Shown piece after piece: positions 42,525 to 52,774 of a stretch of 64,000 nt of DNA. The position numbers were made by a program, and so were the translations under genes. How positions within the stretch are numbered: position 1 is the first letter of the stretch; each line of letters opens with the position of its first letter. A model generated the notes under the pieces. That model searched no databases and was not told where the DNA came from. It was given only the letters and a program-made list of their open reading frames with translations. Origin of the DNA: Pseudopithomyces maydicus (lineage: Eukaryota; Ascomycota; Dothideomycetes; Pleosporales; Didymosphaeriaceae). The stretch spans positions 496,001 through 560,000 of the forward strand of contig JANTUC010000001.1 in NCBI GenBank assembly GCA_026873275.1, written 5' to 3'.

Positions 42525-44944
42525 ATGACATCTCGGAACAACCAGAGTCCTGCACGCCAGGCCGGGCAACCTACATCCAGGCGTCCAACATGGCTACAAC
42601 GTTTACAAAGAAGGTTTTCGGCGTCGTTTGGGCAGTATAGACTGAGAAGAGATTCAGAAGAACGAACTTTGGCGCAGCATGTCCAGTCTGGCCAGCAGAA
42701 CGGCCATATACCACATGCCAACATGCGCCTGTCAACGCGTGTCATGCAGATTGGTCGAAGACACTCTACTCCCGCTCAGAACCAAAGATCAACTACCGCA
42801 CCCACTAATCCGAGTTCGGTCACATTTCGCCCTATTCGCTGGGAGCTTGGTACAAACACTCCAAGAACCACTACATCGGTTCTCCAGGAACACAAAGGCA
42901 AGTGTCCTTATGATCCAGAAGTGCTACATTTCTTTGGAAATTATGAGGCAACCACTTCGGCATGTAGCTTGGGCTCAATATGGCGTTGGTCTAACAGAAG
43001 AAACGTTCCTACACCGTGTGATGATTGCCTCCGCGGGACCAAAGATGCTCACATCAATGTCAGCCCCAGTCGATTCCGCAAGAGACGATCAACTATCAAA
43101 CAACAGAAAGCCTCTGTAAGTAGCCTCGAGCATGCTGCTCCCAATCGTCCAACCGATCATATTCTCCCCGAATTGGGTGCTATTCGATTACAAACATCTC
43201 ATACATCCCGATTCCCATGGCAGAGATCGCTCCAAACATCAAGTACCTGGAATCTGGGTAGCCCAGAGCGTCCGGAGCCTATGAAGCACACGGTAAACTC
43301 CGAAAGCGAGGCAGCCTTTGACCGCCTTAAGGCGGTCGTCGAAAATACCCGCATAGGCCCATCGCGTCCTCGCATCCCGCCCCCTAGACTTCACCAACTC
43401 TCCCCTGAAGTTGCCTTCATTCACCGCTCCGAAGTCACCGCCCACCAAGCTGCCATCCGCGAAGGGCGCCGATCTCCCGTTCTCCATCACCAAGCTCGTG
43501 GCGTCAGCGACATCAACGTGATCGGCTATACGTTCCCCTCCACCCGTAGAGACTCGTCTGCTACGGTACTATATTTCGAGACTAGCATCCCTGGCGAGTA
43601 CCTGTCTTCACCTCCCAACCCAGTCCCGTTGCCCACCCACGTATTTTCGCCTTTGCGCCACCGCTCCATCGACCTATCTCCAATAAGGAGACCCGCACTA
43701 GTGAGCAGACTGGACGAGCCCCCTTTCGTGCCAGCGCTTCCGCAAGGTACGGTACTCAGGCCTGTGAGCGAATGGGGAAGAAGCCACAGTGCTCCCGAGC
43801 AGGGCTGGGAAGAAGTGCTGAGACATAGCGCTGTGTACCAAGTAAGGGACACGGCGAACAGACCCAGAACACCGAGTCCGCTTCGTCAGCAGCATGGACC
43901 AAGGAGCTTTAACTCGGAATGGAGTCATGGAACAATGCCGCCGGGCAGAGACGAGGCTGAAGGTAGCAATAGGAGAATGAGGAGCAGGACAAATAGGGTC
44001 AATGGAGTCAATGGAGTCAATGGGATCAACGGGATAGGAAAGGAGCCAAGAATGAGAGGTGGTGGAGAAAAGTCGTTTGATCAGCGGGTGTTGCTGCGGA
44101 GAGCAACGCAGCACCAGGATGGATGTCGAGCCGATGATGTAGAAGAGGACTATAAAATGCCGCGTCTCCGGGGTGGGGGTACTGAGCCAAGTCGCGTTCC
44201 CGCATCCCTCTTGTATCTCGCTGGTTCTACGGGAAGGATTCCGGGGGAATCCATTACGATGACGCAATGGAACAAGATGAAGCCAAAGAAGAGAATGGAT
44301 GGGTTACTGGGAATGGCTGTGTATGGGAACAAAGCTGGAAAGGCATATATACCAGAAAGAAGACACCAGGAAGCACAAACCGATGTTGGAACAGGTATGT
44401 TTGCAGCAGTGGAAGTAAATGCAGAGTAAGCTTTGAATTTACACAAGAAATAGCATTAACTAACAAGCATGCTAGAATGCCTACTACGAGGCTCGCTCGT
44501 GTTGCTGCAGCAGCACCGCCAGCTGTACCAGCAATACCAGTGATACACGTCCTTGAACCCAAAACGGAAGGAACCCCCTCTCGATCACCAATGGGCTCAT
44601 CCCCTCAAGATAATTGCCAAACTCGAGCGCCCGAAGCGCGTACCAATGGCACTCCAGAACCAACAGCTGGTAGCCTGGATGGCAGCAGCAACAGTGCTAC
44701 ACCAGTCCCGGACAAGGACATGGGTGGGGAACTCCATCCCTGCCCCGTAACGTCTCCCAGTAGCGGGCACGTGCATGTGGCATGCACAAAGCCAGGTGGA
44801 CCCAATGGGTCAATGGCAGCGAAGATGGAGGATGTGGTCACTTTGGCGGTGGAGGAACTGGTTCGGAGGGGCCTCGTTTGCAAGAACGCTGGGGGTGCGG
44901 TGGGTAGTAATAGGAGGGTGGCAAGAGGTAGCAAAGTAGCTTGA
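42525..44944 (+). CDS. large low-complexity uncharacterised protein
   Basis: Two exons, 42525-44425 and 44476-44944, join over a 50-nt intron (GTAAGC donor, TTAACTAAC branch, GCTAG acceptor) to 789 residues. Without the intron the first frame stops at 44429. The protein is rich in Arg, Ser, Pro and Thr, with basic patches (RPTWLQRLQRRFSASFGQYR), a Cys cluster (KGCPYDPEV-like and PCDDCLRG) near residues 125-165, and a NGVNGVNGING repeat near 490. Two similar motifs recur: MRGGGEKSFDQR and LRGGGTEPSR. The tail is Ala/Pro-rich with a final helix (KMEDVVTLAVEELVRRGL). No family was recognised. It may be an intrinsically disordered nuclear or scaffold protein. Confidence 0.6.
43998..44033 (+). repeat. 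9-bp coding repeat (Asn-Gly-Val/Ile)
   Basis: Four 9-bp units, GTCAATGGA twice, then GTCAATGGG and ATCAACGGG, encoding repeated Val/Ile-Asn-Gly within the large low-complexity protein. Confidence 0.85.
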
Positions 44945-44976
44945 TGCAAACATGTCGTACTTGATCGAACGGGTGT

Positions 44977-45600
44977 TCAAAATGGCTTGGCGACCTTGCG
45001 GGCCTCGCTCCTGCCTGTGCTCATGTCCCTGACCTCTTTCCAGCTGACGGGCACCAGGACGTCGCCGTGCTCACCCTTGGCAACGACGACGCCCAGCTCG
45101 TTCTTGGCGGTGGACAGGTAGTAGCCGCCCTGGTCGCCCAAGCTGATGACGACGGCCCTGATCAGGTCGCCGACGCGGAAGCTGTCCTGCACGGTGACCT
45201 TGTCCTTCTCGGTGGCCCTAATGTCCTCGCGGCGGATCTGGGCGCCAAAGGGGGCGCTGCAGACGGTGGCTTCGGCGGACATGTCTGCAGCGCCGGGCGG
45301 GGCGATGACGAGGATGTCGGCGGCGGCAAAGCGGACGCCGAGGCGGGTGATGCGGGCGAGGACGTGGGAGTCGACCTCTGGCAGGACATTGTGGTTGTCG
45401 TGGAGAGTGGGGGCGCGAGGGGACGTGACGGACAGCAGGGGCAGCTTGGTGGTGGTGGGATTGGGCGACGGCGCGGCGACGACCTCGCCGGCGATGGAGG
45501 CGTAGACGGCGGACTCGTGCATGTGCGTGCCGGGGCCGGGGGCGTAGCGGGCGGCGGGCCCCAGGAGGGTGCCTGGGAGGGCGACGGTGGGAAGCGCCAT
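44977..45600 (-). CDS. CSL4: exosome complex component Csl4
   Basis: Single exon of 207 residues. Csl4 is a cap subunit of the RNA exosome, which processes and degrades RNA. The N-terminal domain (ALPTVALPGTLLGPAARY, then THMHESAVYASIAGEVV) matches the Csl4 N-domain. An S1-like RNA-binding domain follows (VLARITRLGVRFAAADILVI), then the conserved block IRREDIRATEKDKV, FRVGDLIRAVVISLGDQGGYYLST, and the C-terminal zinc-ribbon-like region without clear cysteines. The frame stays open about 100 codons upstream, but MALPTV is the family-like start. It is head to head with the next gene, 280 bp apart. Confidence 0.9.
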   Translation of the reverse strand: MALPTVALPGTLLGPAARYAPGPGTHMHESAVYASIAGEVVAAPSPNPTTTKLPLLSVTSPRAPTLHDNHNVLPEVDSHVLARITRLGVRFAAADILVIAPPGAADMSAEATVCSAPFGAQIRREDIRATEKDKVTVQDSFRVGDLIRAVVISLGDQGGYYLSTAKNELGVVVAKGEHGDVLVPVSWKEVRDMSTGRSEARKVAKPF

Positions 45601-45880
45601 GGCAGCGGAGGCGGGGGCGTGGTAGCTGGCGGGGGGAGGAGAGACACGGAGAGAGAGGGAGGGAGGGAGGGAGTGTGTGTGTATGTTTGCTAGACGGCGG
45701 GCGGTGGAGGCAGAGGATGGGAAATTTCGAGGCGGAGCTAGCTGGGCGTTGATTGCTCCACCGCCGCACCGCCGCACCCTCGCTGCTACCGCTGCTGCCA
45801 TTGCTGCCGTTGCTGCCAACACTACCTCCAGGGCTCCCCCTCCCCTCCCCCTCCCCCTCCCCTCCCTATTCCCCCCAACC
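45601..45880. promoter_or_regulatory. divergent promoter of CSL4 and DUF7719-like gene
   Basis: A 280-bp region with strong CCCCTCC/CCTCCC pyrimidine tracts close to the plus-strand ATG, typical of housekeeping fungal promoters. GGGA repeats near 45,655-45,670 face CSL4. Confidence 0.5.
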
Positions 45881-46564
45881 ATGGGCGGCAATCGCAAGGA
45901 GCGCCGCGCTCAGGGCAAATCCCCCGCTCCCGCCGCCTCGACCGCCTTCCAGCCGTCGTCCGAGCTGGACGAAGAGGGCGTCAACATGATCCTCCGGCAT
46001 CCTGATCGCCAGGGTCCCACGGGCAAGACGCTTTTCGAGCTCGCCGACGAGCGCCAGCGCCAGCTCGACCTCCAGAACGGCAGACCCCCGTCCAAGCCCA
46101 CCAGGCCCGCCCCCGAAAACTCCAAAGACGACGACGACGACGACGAAAAGCCCACGCCCCTGCTCGAGGCCGTCCTGTACGCCGCCACCATGGCCGTCTG
46201 CCACTTCACCCTCGACGTCCTCGTCTACAACCAGTACCGCGAGGACATCCTCTGGGACGAGATCCTCGCCCGCGCCGCCACTGCCCTCCCCATCTTCTTC
46301 CTCCTCGTCTACCTGTCGCACCTCGACATGCCCACCCGCTTCCCACTGCTTCGCAACCTCGCCTTCTTCGCCGGGGCCATATCTGCCGGCTGCTACCTCG
46401 TCCACTCGGGGAACAAGCACGGCTACTTCTACGTCATGAAGGCCGCACCCCCAGTTGCCACCCTTTGGGTGTGGAGCACCATGGAGATGGATGTCCAGTA
46501 CTCGGCCCTCAGCGCCCTGGCCGTGCTGGCGTATTCGTGGTGGAACGACTTTACCTTCTTCTAG
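45881..46564 (+). CDS. uncharacterised multi-pass membrane protein (DUF7719-like)
   Basis: Single exon, 227 residues from ATG 45881 (MGGNRKERRAQGKSPAPA). A basic, Ala/Pro-rich N-terminus and an acidic run (KDDDDDDEKPTP) precede four likely membrane segments: LLEAVLYAATMAVCHFTLDVL, ALPIFFLLVYLSHL, LAFFAGAISAGCYLVHS, and a C-terminal one ending in VLAYSWWNDFTFF. The family is conserved among filamentous ascomycetes, with no known function to my knowledge; the DUF number is from memory. A divergent pair with CSL4 suggests constitutive expression. Confidence 0.75.
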   Translation: MGGNRKERRAQGKSPAPAASTAFQPSSELDEEGVNMILRHPDRQGPTGKTLFELADERQRQLDLQNGRPPSKPTRPAPENSKDDDDDDEKPTPLLEAVLYAATMAVCHFTLDVLVYNQYREDILWDEILARAATALPIFFLLVYLSHLDMPTRFPLLRNLAFFAGAISAGCYLVHSGNKHGYFYVMKAAPPVATLWVWSTMEMDVQYSALSALAVLAYSWWNDFTFF

Positions 46565-47594
46565 CCCACCCGAACATACGACCAGGTAGAGCCGGTAGCA
46601 TAGTATGGAACTGGATTGCACTTGTTACCGACTGCCACCACATTCATGTCTTGACTGCCACCGTACCAGCGTATCCGCCTGATATCATCATCAGGCCGCG
46701 CCCCCATCTCCTTTGCCCCACGTGTTGCTTTTCTCTTCCATGCGGAATTTGGCCAGTGCTGGTGACATGTTTGTCTATGTAAGGACGCATCAAGGGAGGT
46801 GCTTAGTCATTGTACCTATGTATGGTGCATGGTGGGGTCGGGCGGCGGACAGCACTACTTACGCCTCTTTACCACACATTCTTGACGGAGAAAACTCCCT
46901 CGTCGTCAGCAGCGCACCCTGATTACCGACGTCATGATAGCAACACTCCAAGTGGGTGTCTTTCACCACCCGCGAGACACCCGGTCTATGAGACCTTGTC
47001 GAGGCAATCAGACATTGTTTCATCATCGCGATGAGAACACCCTCCCATCAGATGTGACGTCTGAGCATAACGCCAGCTGCAGCCCACCCCACCCCCCAAT
47101 CCTAATGGGGAATTGCACCTGGATATATTTGACCCACGCGTATAATTAAACATGCCGCAATCATGCGCAGCCAGTTGCACCGCGCAAAGGACCCGCCCCC
47201 TCGTGTTCATCCGTCTTCTAGCTTGTACATTCCCGTTAGACGCCCTTCGTCAACACCACTACCCGCACAATTTCCTGGACGCGTCGCGAGCTTAGAGGCA
47301 CAGCACGACTCAGCTCCATCCTTCCGACTCCTTTTTGCCTGTTCTAGGCGCATGCGCCGAATGCCATCGATGGTTCCCTTGGCCTGTACGGCACAGTCCA
47401 TTGGTGTGCGGCCCATCTTGGTCGGGGCTGAGGAAAGGTCAGCCATTTTCCAAAAACGGAACCAAACATCGCTAGCATTAGCCCCGGCCGTATACTTAGG
47501 CCTCCTTGGGGAGTGCGTTTCCACCGTTGCACCATGTTCGGAGAACTCTTAATGCCCAAATTGTCTTTAATCTGTACATTTCTGGGACGCGACA
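46565..47594. other. long intergenic region
   Basis: About 1 kb. An open frame at 47163-47552 has no family features. A (TA)-rich motif TATAATTAAA near 47,141-47,150 is a possible core promoter element, but it is far from the oxidase ATG. Nothing else was recognised. Confidence 0.4.
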
Positions 47595-49566
47595 ATGGGA
47601 CTCGACCAAACACATGCCCTGCTGGGGTCAAAAGAAAGCACCTGCTACGCAAGAGAAAAAGAAACGGTTCCTTATGCTAGGCAACATGGTAAGACATCGC
47701 GCACGTGGCCGATTGTGTGCAGCGGTATCTTGCTGGGATGTTTCCTCTTGTTCCGAGTAATCGCAACTTTGCAATCCACCATCGATACGCCTGCCTTTCC
47801 AGCACAGAGCAATGTTTCCACACGTTTCAACTACACATGCCTGCCTTCACAACCGTGTTGGCCAAGTCCAGGAGAATGGGCCACCTTCAATCGAACACTC
47901 AGTGGAAAGCTCAAGCTCACAGTACCTTGGGCAAAGCCATGCTATACCGAGTCGTCCGGTGCCTGCCAGGAAGTTGAAGATATGTACATGAACAGTACTG
48001 CCAGAACCTTCCAATACGGCGCAATGGAGTTCCTCGATTGGGAACAATGTGGCCAGTCAAGCTGTATGCTCAATTCTTTTGCGCCGTCGACACCAGTCCA
48101 TGGCAACACCTGCTCGCTAGGGCGCCTCTCTACTTACCACGTGGAAGCACATAGCGCAGATGACATCAAGAGAACCTTGGACTTTGTGAAAGCCCATGAC
48201 ATACGCCTATCAATCAAAAATTCAGGACACGATTACTTTGGCCGAAGCAATGCGGCCAACTCACTCGCTATCTGGACTCGTAATATGAGGAACATCGAAT
48301 ACCACAACATGTTCCAGCCGAAGGGATGTGCAGAAACCTACGAGAATGTGGGCGAGATCGGAGCTGGAATCTCAGCGCAAGAGGCGTGGGAATTCTTCGA
48401 GCCTCTGGGTATGCTTGTCACAGTCGGTGCTGTTGGCTCCGTTGGAATCGCGGGTGGTTTTGGCCAAGGAGGCGGTCACGGGTACGTAACCTCTAGATTG
48501 TTTTATCATTTTCTGACTTTACATCTGCGGGTCTAGGCCTCTTGGACCAAGCTATGGGCTGATGGTTGACAACGCGATTGAATTCGATGTCATCACAGCA
48601 GATGGTCGAGCACGAACCATCAATGCGTGCAACGATCCGGATTTGTTCTGGGCGATGCGAGGAGGGGGTGGTGGGACCTTCGCTATCTTGACATCCTATA
48701 AGTTCCAGTTACATCCTTCCGTACCGCTCAACGTCTTCAGCTTCCAAGCAAACTTCCCGATGCCCGAAGGTCAACTCGACATCACACAATCAGCTGTCCA
48801 CCGCGACATTCTTCGGGCGCTGGCTTCCAATCAATCAACATTTGCTTCCGAAGGTATTGCTGGCTATAATTTTTTCCTACCTGATCACATGGTTTCTCTG
48901 CAGATCCTTCCCTCTACTGATGTTGAGCACATCAAGACTATTACATCAAGCTTGCGCAAGTTTCTCACCAACTATCCTGGGCTCAATGTTACCGATGACA
49001 CCTACTATGCTTTTGAAAAATTCTCTGATTGGCATAAGTTTACAGAGAATCCTGCTATAGCTCGCAATGGTCCCGTTGGCCTGGGAATAGCAGAATCCGG
49101 GCGCTTTCTGCCGAAGAGGCTCTTTTCCGCCCCAAAGGATATTGAAAAAGTAGTTGATGCTGTTCTCACTGCCATGCAATTCTCACTCACAAACAGGGGT
49201 GGCGGGGCTGCGCAACTTTATGCCACCGGGCCACTCAATCAGCCCGACAATAGCAAGACTGGTGTCAATCCTGCATGGCGCGACGCCATGTGGGAAGTCA
49301 TCATGGGCGGTTTCTGGACAAGTGCCACATCTGGTTCCGTTCGTAATCAGATTCGGAATACGATATCCGCATCTATTGAGCCTTTCAAGACCCTAACGCC
49401 TGGTGGTGGGTGCTATATGAATGAGGGTGATTGGACTGAAGAGAGCTGGGAACAAGTTTTCTTTGGCAGCAATTACGATAAACTGCTACAGGTCAAGAGA
49501 AAATACGATCCATCTAGTCTTTTCAATTGTTGGAAATGCGTTGGTTGGTCTGGATATGAGGAGTAG
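47595..49566 (+). CDS. membrane-anchored FAD-linked oxidase (BBE-like)
   Basis: Exons 47595-48481 and 48537-49566 join to 638 residues. The N-terminus has no classic signal peptide but a single hydrophobic anchor at about residues 38-56 (WPIVCSGILLGCFLLFRVI), suggesting a type II membrane protein. The FAD-binding PP-loop domain follows: VEAHSADDIKRTLDFV, then IKNSGHDYFGRS, whose His is the usual covalent flavin site. The second site, GIAGGFGQGGGHG, has no Cys, so attachment by His only is likely. The C-terminal BBE motif is clear (CYMNEGDWTEESWEQVFFG, then LFNCWKCVGW). Known members oxidise alcohols, sugars or alkaloid-like substrates with O2; the substrate here is unknown. Several N-x-S/T sites fit secretion. 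Confidence 0.88.
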
Positions 49567-50530
49567 GTTTAGTCTGGCCTAATGATATACTCGAAGATAT
49601 GCTAACAGAATGCAGTCCTATGTTTTCTTGTTACTCGCAAAGCCTCGGGCATCCGATTCCAAGTGTACCGCTTGGACCAGTAGGATGAGCATTCCGACTA
49701 TTCTGCATGTCATGGTCCCCTTCTCATCTTCCACGCACATCAATCGCAATGTACACATTGGAAATCAATATATTTTATTTAACATCTCTGCTATCTCACA
49801 ATCCTGATAAGAACCCGCTTTCTGTGAAATTGCACTAGTTATCTTTCTTATTGTCACACAAGAAGGCCGGCTCGCTGATTATGATAGTTCTTTCACCAAT
49901 ATCTCCCAAGTTCGTCATGCACAAAGAGATCTCTTTCTCCATTGTACTTGTCTTAGTCCAAGACGACCTGCTGGTCTCGAAAGCGCCTCTTCTCGGATAC
50001 TTACAGGCGCAAGCGCGTGTAGACAACGGTTCACTAGGCGGCACGTTACCTGGGCCCAATGCTTATTGTCTTGTAGAACAATAAGCGCCCTATGAGAGAT
50101 TAGAATGGGAAATTGCGACGCATCTGGCCAACGGAAAGCGGTGTATCACACGTTTGCCTGGGTGACGGCGGATTAACTCGAAATTGCGATGACGACTGGT
50201 GACTGGACAACTACTGCACAAGGTCAGTCGCGCACGCCAACCCAGCAACACAAATTGCTGATCGTCAACACCAGCACGACCACTACGGACACAAGCCGAG
50301 CCAACGCCTAGCCACCACGTTAGCCTACGCCCATTATGAACAGTCTTGCGTCTCGGCGTAAACGACTGCACCACCGCAACCCCTGTGGCACAGCCCGAGC
50401 TATTAAGCGAGTTGTTTGAAAAGGTAATACTACTAGTCTGGCCATCAACCTCCACCCAAATCACACTTGCCTTTCTCCTCATTCCTCTCTTTTCTAACCA
50501 CAGTCACTCCTTCAGAAACTGAGCGCAAAC
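49567..50530. other. intergenic region
   Basis: Nearly 1 kb with no supported gene. A minus-strand frame at 50090-50482 is open but has no recognisable features. Promoter of the BYS1-like gene expected at the right end. Confidence 0.4.
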
Positions 50531-51706
50531 ATGCCTTCGACCTTGTCGAACTGGCTCCTTCTCGCCCCTGTGCTGGCGCTACGCGCTACAGCACACCGTC
50601 ATGGACACGCACACGGACACCACCCCCATGCGGCTCGCGCAGCGGCCAACACTTGCGCTTCAGTCATCATCACCGAGACCGTCTATGTCACCGCAATGTG
50701 CCCTCAAGGTCAGTGTGTACCATCGACTACACAGTCTCCTACCAGCGCTGCCTCGTCGGCTTTGTCCATCGCCTCGCCGCCGCCTGTGAACACTCCCCCT
50801 GCAAACACGCCGCCTGTCAATAACCCGCCTGTCAATAACCCACCTGTCGACAATCCGCCTGCCAACAATCCGCCTGTGGTTGAGTCGCCCGCGCCGCTTC
50901 CCCAGTCATCGTCTTCAAGCGTTGTCTATAGCTTATATTCACCGCCTGGACCTACACCGGCAACAGCTAGCGTCACCTTCACCAGCGCCACCAAGCCTGA
51001 GCCTACAGCGGATCACTCACTCCTATGCGATCATGTCGAAATTCAAGCGAAGCAGGCAGGCGTACCTATTCCGCCCATGCCATATGGGGCCAACTTGGAT
51101 GCCAGCGTCGCAACTTACAACGCTCTGCCAACATTAGCCGCGGCGCTCTGCCAGGCACCGGCACACTTTCATAAAGTCACGCCGTCTCCCAAGCATGGCT
51201 CGATCAAAAACTCCTGTGGCTACGATGTCTACGTCGACTCCGTCGGCTGTGGACGCAGTGGGAATCACGACGTGATTGCCGCCGGTCAGACGTGGAGCGA
51301 GGAGCTTCGATCTTGCTCTAATGGCGGCGTGGTGTACAAGGTCACCAAGGCTGATGCTCCTTCGAAACCGATTCAGTTTGAGGTCAAGATCGAATCCGAA
51401 AACGGAAACCTCGTATGGTATGACATTAGCTTCCTCGATTGCATGGTCCCCAACACTACCGATTTGAGCGCCTGTCCAGGCTGGGAGGGCGGAGTCCAGT
51501 GCATACCCGGAAAGAAAGACTGCCAAGTGTTCGTTTGCGGTCCTGGTGAATATTGCGACGGCAGCACCTACACAGTGCCCGAGTTCGGTTTGATCACAAA
51601 TGGTCCCTACAGAAATGAGGATACCAGGAAGCTTGCGGGCGCTCCTGTCACGACCTGCAAGACGTACGACGAGGGAATCGCTTTCGAACTCTGTGCAGCC
51701 AATTAG
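50531..51706 (+). CDS. secreted BYS1/thaumatin-like protein with Pro-Asn repeats
   Basis: Single exon, 391 residues. A signal peptide (residues 1-21, STLSNWLLLAPVLALRATA) is followed by a His-rich stretch (HRHGHAHGHHPH), then a Ser/Pro region with NNPPV-type repeats (about residues 95-125). The C-terminal half resembles the BYS1/antigenic thaumatin-like domain: IKNSCGYDVYVDSVGCG, AAGQTWSEELRSCSNGGVVYKVTK, then NLVWYDISFLDCMV. Many cysteines suggest disulphides. Such proteins are secreted or wall-bound in ascomycetes, some as yeast-phase or virulence-associated antigens. No enzyme activity is implied. The His-rich segment could bind metal, which is inference. Confidence 0.82.
   Translation: MPSTLSNWLLLAPVLALRATAHRHGHAHGHHPHAARAAANTCASVIITETVYVTAMCPQGQCVPSTTQSPTSAASSALSIASPPPVNTPPANTPPVNNPPVNNPPVDNPPANNPPVVESPAPLPQSSSSSVVYSLYSPPGPTPATASVTFTSATKPEPTADHSLLCDHVEIQAKQAGVPIPPMPYGANLDASVATYNALPTLAAALCQAPAHFHKVTPSPKHGSIKNSCGYDVYVDSVGCGRSGNHDVIAAGQTWSEELRSCSNGGVVYKVTKADAPSKPIQFEVKIESENGNLVWYDISFLDCMVPNTTDLSACPGWEGGVQCIPGKKDCQVFVCGPGEYCDGSTYTVPEFGLITNGPYRNEDTRKLAGAPVTTCKTYDEGIAFELCAAN
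50805..50880 (+). repeat. 15-bp coding repeat (PPVNN-type)
   Basis: Imperfect 15-bp units encoding Pro-Pro-Val/Ala-Asn/Asp-Asn, about five copies, inside the BYS1-like protein. Edges are approximate. Confidence 0.75.
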
Positions 51707-51775
51707 GTGTCTTTTTTTGCACATCATCAATGGTATGTACGATCATGTTTGATGCTTCTTTTCAAAGCCATCTAC

Positions 51776-51811
51776 CTTTTCTTTTCTTTTCCTTTTTTTC
51801 TTTTCTCTTTC
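51776..51811 (+). repeat. pyrimidine-rich low-complexity tract
   Basis: Run of TTTTC/CTTTT units in the 3' flank of the BYS1-like gene. Likely UTR low-complexity sequence. Confidence 0.8.
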
Positions 51812-52617
51812 GGTTAACATCGATCAAGTAGATAACTTCTCTTCTCCTTATCGCCAGCTCGGCTGATACTTTCTTCTTTTCATACATACAAAGCTTGGAT
51901 CACTTACGGGTTCTGCTGGCGCAGTTAGTCGAATACCATGTTAGGACTTTTATGCCTGGAGAGGCTTCTTTTCTTGTATACTGTAAACCGCAGTGGCGCA
52001 CGAGATGTGCAGGTACCAGACCGTCGATGAACGAACAATGAACTTTATATTGTGAGCTTTGTGATTGCCAATCAAAACGTGTGGTAGACATATCTTTGCA
52101 GTGATCACAACATCGCAGTTCTTTACCTTTTGTGCAGCTTGTGAATGTCGAGCCAAGAACTGTTTCCCTGGCGCGCAATGGTGGCAGCCTTTGGCACTCC
52201 TGACTACATGAAATGCTGACATCCTGCTCGCAGATTCAAAGATCCTGTCCATATTGGACTGTCCAGAATGATCGTGGCTTGGAGGCCAGATCCTTTCGCG
52301 CGAGACTTGTAGTTTCGGCGGAGATGGCGCAGCCGCACTCGGATATAGTCGTCGCGTGCGGATATGCCCCACCGGATCCGCCCCCACCATCCGCCGGCCG
52401 GGGCGGTCGATCGGTAGCGAAGCTGATACTTCGGTGAAGAGGACAGCAAATTCGAGTCGTGTATTGATTTCGTCCGCAGTGGTGCCATTGTGGAGCAATC
52501 AGGAAGCCGAATTATCAATCACATTGGTAGGGTTCTAGACGATCAATGCGTATGCAAAGACGGATGGTGTGTCTGCGTGCCTATCAGCACTAGTATATAT
52601 TACCCCGTCAGAACGAC

Positions 52618-52623
52618 TATATA
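52618..52623 (+). promoter_or_regulatory. TATA-like box before methyltransferase
   Basis: TATATA in the context CTATATAACG, about 150 bp upstream of the ATG at 52775. A second TATATAT lies at 52594-52600. The spacing fits a leader of roughly 100 nt. Confidence 0.35.
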
Positions 52624-52774
52624 ACGCTGACAGCCTCGACTGTACCACCTGAATTTGCTGTATCAAGCACTCCTACTCGTTAGCTACTTGAAACCCCCAC
52701 CTCATCGGTAAAGACATCAGTCCTCGCTTCCTACTCATTCTCTTATACACCATACCGTTTCAGCGTCATATACC

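Larger units (their letters stand above)
51707..52774. other. intergenic region with pyrimidine tract and TATA-like sites
   Basis: Holds a C/T-rich tract (about 51,776-51,811) just after the BYS1-like gene, and TATA-like motifs at 52594-52600 and 52618-52623. Open frames between 51,900 and 52,540 overlap each other on both strands without family features. Confidence 0.45.

Noticed and set aside
45866..46621. Minus-strand open frame of 251 residues
   Set aside because: Antisense to the DUF7719-like protein in GC-rich DNA; composition is that of a shadow.
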